A DNA stretch of 64,000 nucleotides from a virus. The stretch covers positions 106,084-170,083 of IMG/VR virus record IMGVR_UViG_3300028827_000129. One strand, 5' to 3'. A program made the translations under genes and the position numbers. The first letter of the stretch is position 1. Every line of letters starts with the position of its first letter. Positions 62,732 to 64,000 of the stretch are shown here, piece after piece. The notes under the pieces were generated by a model. That model was given only the letters and a program-made list of their open reading frames with translations, was not told the DNA's origin and searched no databases.

Positions 62732-64000
62732 ATGCAGATTATCTGCAAGGTAGGCAACCGGCGCAAGCCTGACGACCCGCTGTTTGAGTTCGACTGGCGG
62801 GACGGGCAGATTGTTACGATCCGGCCTAGCGGGGCTACGCTCGGGGTGCTGGACCGGAGGCATTTTGTTGCGATTGAAACGCAGCATGATCTTGCAGATC
62901 TGCGCGGGAGTGTAGACCCTAAATATTGGGGCGTTAAGGCACAAGCGATAAAGCGATATGTTGTGCCTGCCTATCTTGGAAAGCTGCCTTGGGAAGCAGG
63001 TTATGTAGAGCCTTCTGTGAGGATTCGCAAGCGGGATTGGTTCATCGACTTCAGGAGGCTTCTGCAGCTTGGTTGGATTACGTTGGCGCAGTATAGAAGC
63101 ATCTACGACTTCAGTGTGCCGCACAGGCCGATCTTCATCAACAGGCCGCTTACTGAGTTGATCCAGCATGAAGACAGCGCTAGGCGGCTGGGTGAGTTGA
63201 AGAATATGGCTGTGTCGTCTGGGACGTATACGGTCGGTTCGGATGCTGGCGATGATTACTCAAGCTGGGCGACTGCCATTGCTGATGTAACCACCCAGAC
63301 TGGCGACTTGATACTTGAAGGCGCTCGGGCTGAAGAAATGTCTGAGACTTCAGAGATCGTCATATCTCATGATACGGGTTCCTATACTTTTACGATGCGG
63401 GCTGCTTCCGGGGCAAAGCATAACGGAGGGGCTTACGGCTCCGGGCATCGGGTAAATTTTGGCGCGTATGATCATTTTACTTTTAGCGAGTCTACTAGCG
63501 GCACGCTGAATAATGTTGTTGCCCAGGACTTGGCGATTGATGCCTCCGGGACGTACAATCGCGGTTTCCAGGTTGATGCTTGCGGGTCAACCGATGCTTG
63601 TATTGTCCAGAGGTGCGTGATCAAGGGCGACTCCAGCACTGCGGCGGGAGTTTATGTAACAAACAACTGCGACAGTATAATTCTGCGGAATAATATCATC
63701 TATGGTGTACAAACGGCGTGGAGATATGGAATCGGCCTTGATGACTCGAATGATGTTACGAAGTGGGAAATCTACAATAACACGACGTGCAAATGCACTT
63801 ACGGAATTCGGGTTGGATCCACATCGCATGGAGCAGGCACTAAGATACTCAAAAATAATCTGTCACAGGGCAACATAAGCGGGGATTTCAGTAACTTCGT
63901 TGGCTGGACCACCGAGAAGAATGTCTCGCAGGACACCAGCAGCCCGGACACTGCGTATCGGTCGCTGAACAAGCAGTCTGTCTTCACGGACTACACGAAC
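62732..64000 (+). CDS. GC-rich right-handed beta-helix protein (start only)
   Basis: The frame opens at ATG 62732 with AGGAG upstream and stays open for 423 codons to the window end, so the gene is incomplete here. The first about 155 residues (ICKVGNRRKPDDPLFEFDWR, then GATLGVLDRRHFVAIET) look like a virion-attachment domain. GTYTVGSDAGDDYSSWATAI leads into a parallel beta-helix: VVAQDLAIDASGTYNRGF, QRCVIKGDSS, IILRNNIIYG, WEIYNNTT. Base composition and codons differ sharply from every neighbour (CGG four times and CGC twice in the first 60 codons). It is likely a tail spike or fibre gained by transfer. Confidence 0.7.
   Translation, partial: MQIICKVGNRRKPDDPLFEFDWRDGQIVTIRPSGATLGVLDRRHFVAIETQHDLADLRGSVDPKYWGVKAQAIKRYVVPAYLGKLPWEAGYVEPSVRIRKRDWFIDFRRLLQLGWITLAQYRSIYDFSVPHRPIFINRPLTELIQHEDSARRLGELKNMAVSSGTYTVGSDAGDDYSSWATAIADVTTQTGDLILEGARAEEMSETSEIVISHDTGSYTFTMRAASGAKHNGGAYGSGHRVNFGAYDHFTFSESTSGTLNNVVAQDLAIDASGTYNRGFQVDACGSTDACIVQRCVIKGDSSTAAGVYVTNNCDSIILRNNIIYGVQTAWRYGIGLDDSNDVTKWEIYNNTTCKCTYGIRVGSTSHGAGTKILKNNLSQGNISGDFSNFVGWTTEKNVSQDTSSPDTAYRSLNKQSVFTDYTN

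Noticed and set aside
62714-63169. Open frame of 151 codons on the minus strand
   Set aside because: It lies fully under a + strand frame that has a ribosome site and stays open for 423 codons with coherent domains. High G+C lengthens chance frames.

Overview
The window is an AT-rich stretch (about one third G+C by eye) of a large tailed double-stranded DNA bacteriophage (Caudoviricetes). All 47 genes I support lie on the + strand, are tightly packed and often overlap by 4-14 bases. The phage assignment rests on a recognisable tail and baseplate module (tube-like proteins, chaperone-sized genes, very long tape-measure-position proteins, hub, gp25-like and baseplate J-like wedge proteins, fibres), followed by phage replication genes and more virion genes. 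The gp25-like and J-like pair favours a contractile tail; no sheath gene is visible. Strong AGGAGG ribosome sites and TGnTATAAT promoters fit a Gram-positive-type host, but the host cannot be named from this sequence.

Layout. 1-1803: end of one tail-tube-like gene and two complete paralogues. 1813-2755: two small genes in the tail-assembly-chaperone position. 2767-10706: two giant proteins (1181 and 1463 aa) where a single tape-measure gene would be expected. 10699-17210: baseplate hub, two small baseplate proteins, gp25-like and J-like wedge proteins. 17227-42387: about 25 kb of fibre, adhesin and baseplate-periphery proteins, with a SPRY domain, fibronectin III-like domains, discoidin-like domains and recurring beta-hairpin modules; this transcript closes with a clear terminator at 42386-42417.

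42421-51879 is the DNA and regulation block. It holds an intein-split Cas4/RecB-like nuclease, a T7 gp4-like primase-helicase fusion, a second Cas4-like iron-sulfur protein with eroded nuclease residues, small accessory proteins, an HTH plus PD-(D/E)XK endonuclease, a RusA-type resolvase, a divergent sigma-like factor, a CDC48/FtsH-type AAA ATPase and PhoH. Two extended -10 promoters drive the start of this block. A tiny ORF, a structured leader and an Hsp20 chaperone follow.

52609-64000 returns to virion genes: three small abundant-type structural proteins separated by strong terminators, a 2293-aa adhesin with an Asp-box propeller-like end, a BppU-like small protein, a 13-repeat glycine-rich solenoid protein, and the start of a beta-helix protein running off the window. 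That last gene is conspicuously GC-rich (74 of 120 bases counted at 62761-62880 against 20 of 60 at 62041-62100) and looks like a recent import.

The most unusual points are: the intein whose +1 cysteine is also a probable iron-sulfur ligand and whose homing endonuclease looks dead; the pair of Cas4-like proteins around the primase-helicase; GC-rich GAAA-tetraloop hairpins, one of them inside a gene; a palindrome cluster inside the primase gene; the split tape-measure region; and the sharp composition break at 62.73 kb. I found no tRNA, CRISPR array, transposase, integrase or reverse transcriptase. No stretch longer than 300 bases lacks a gene.
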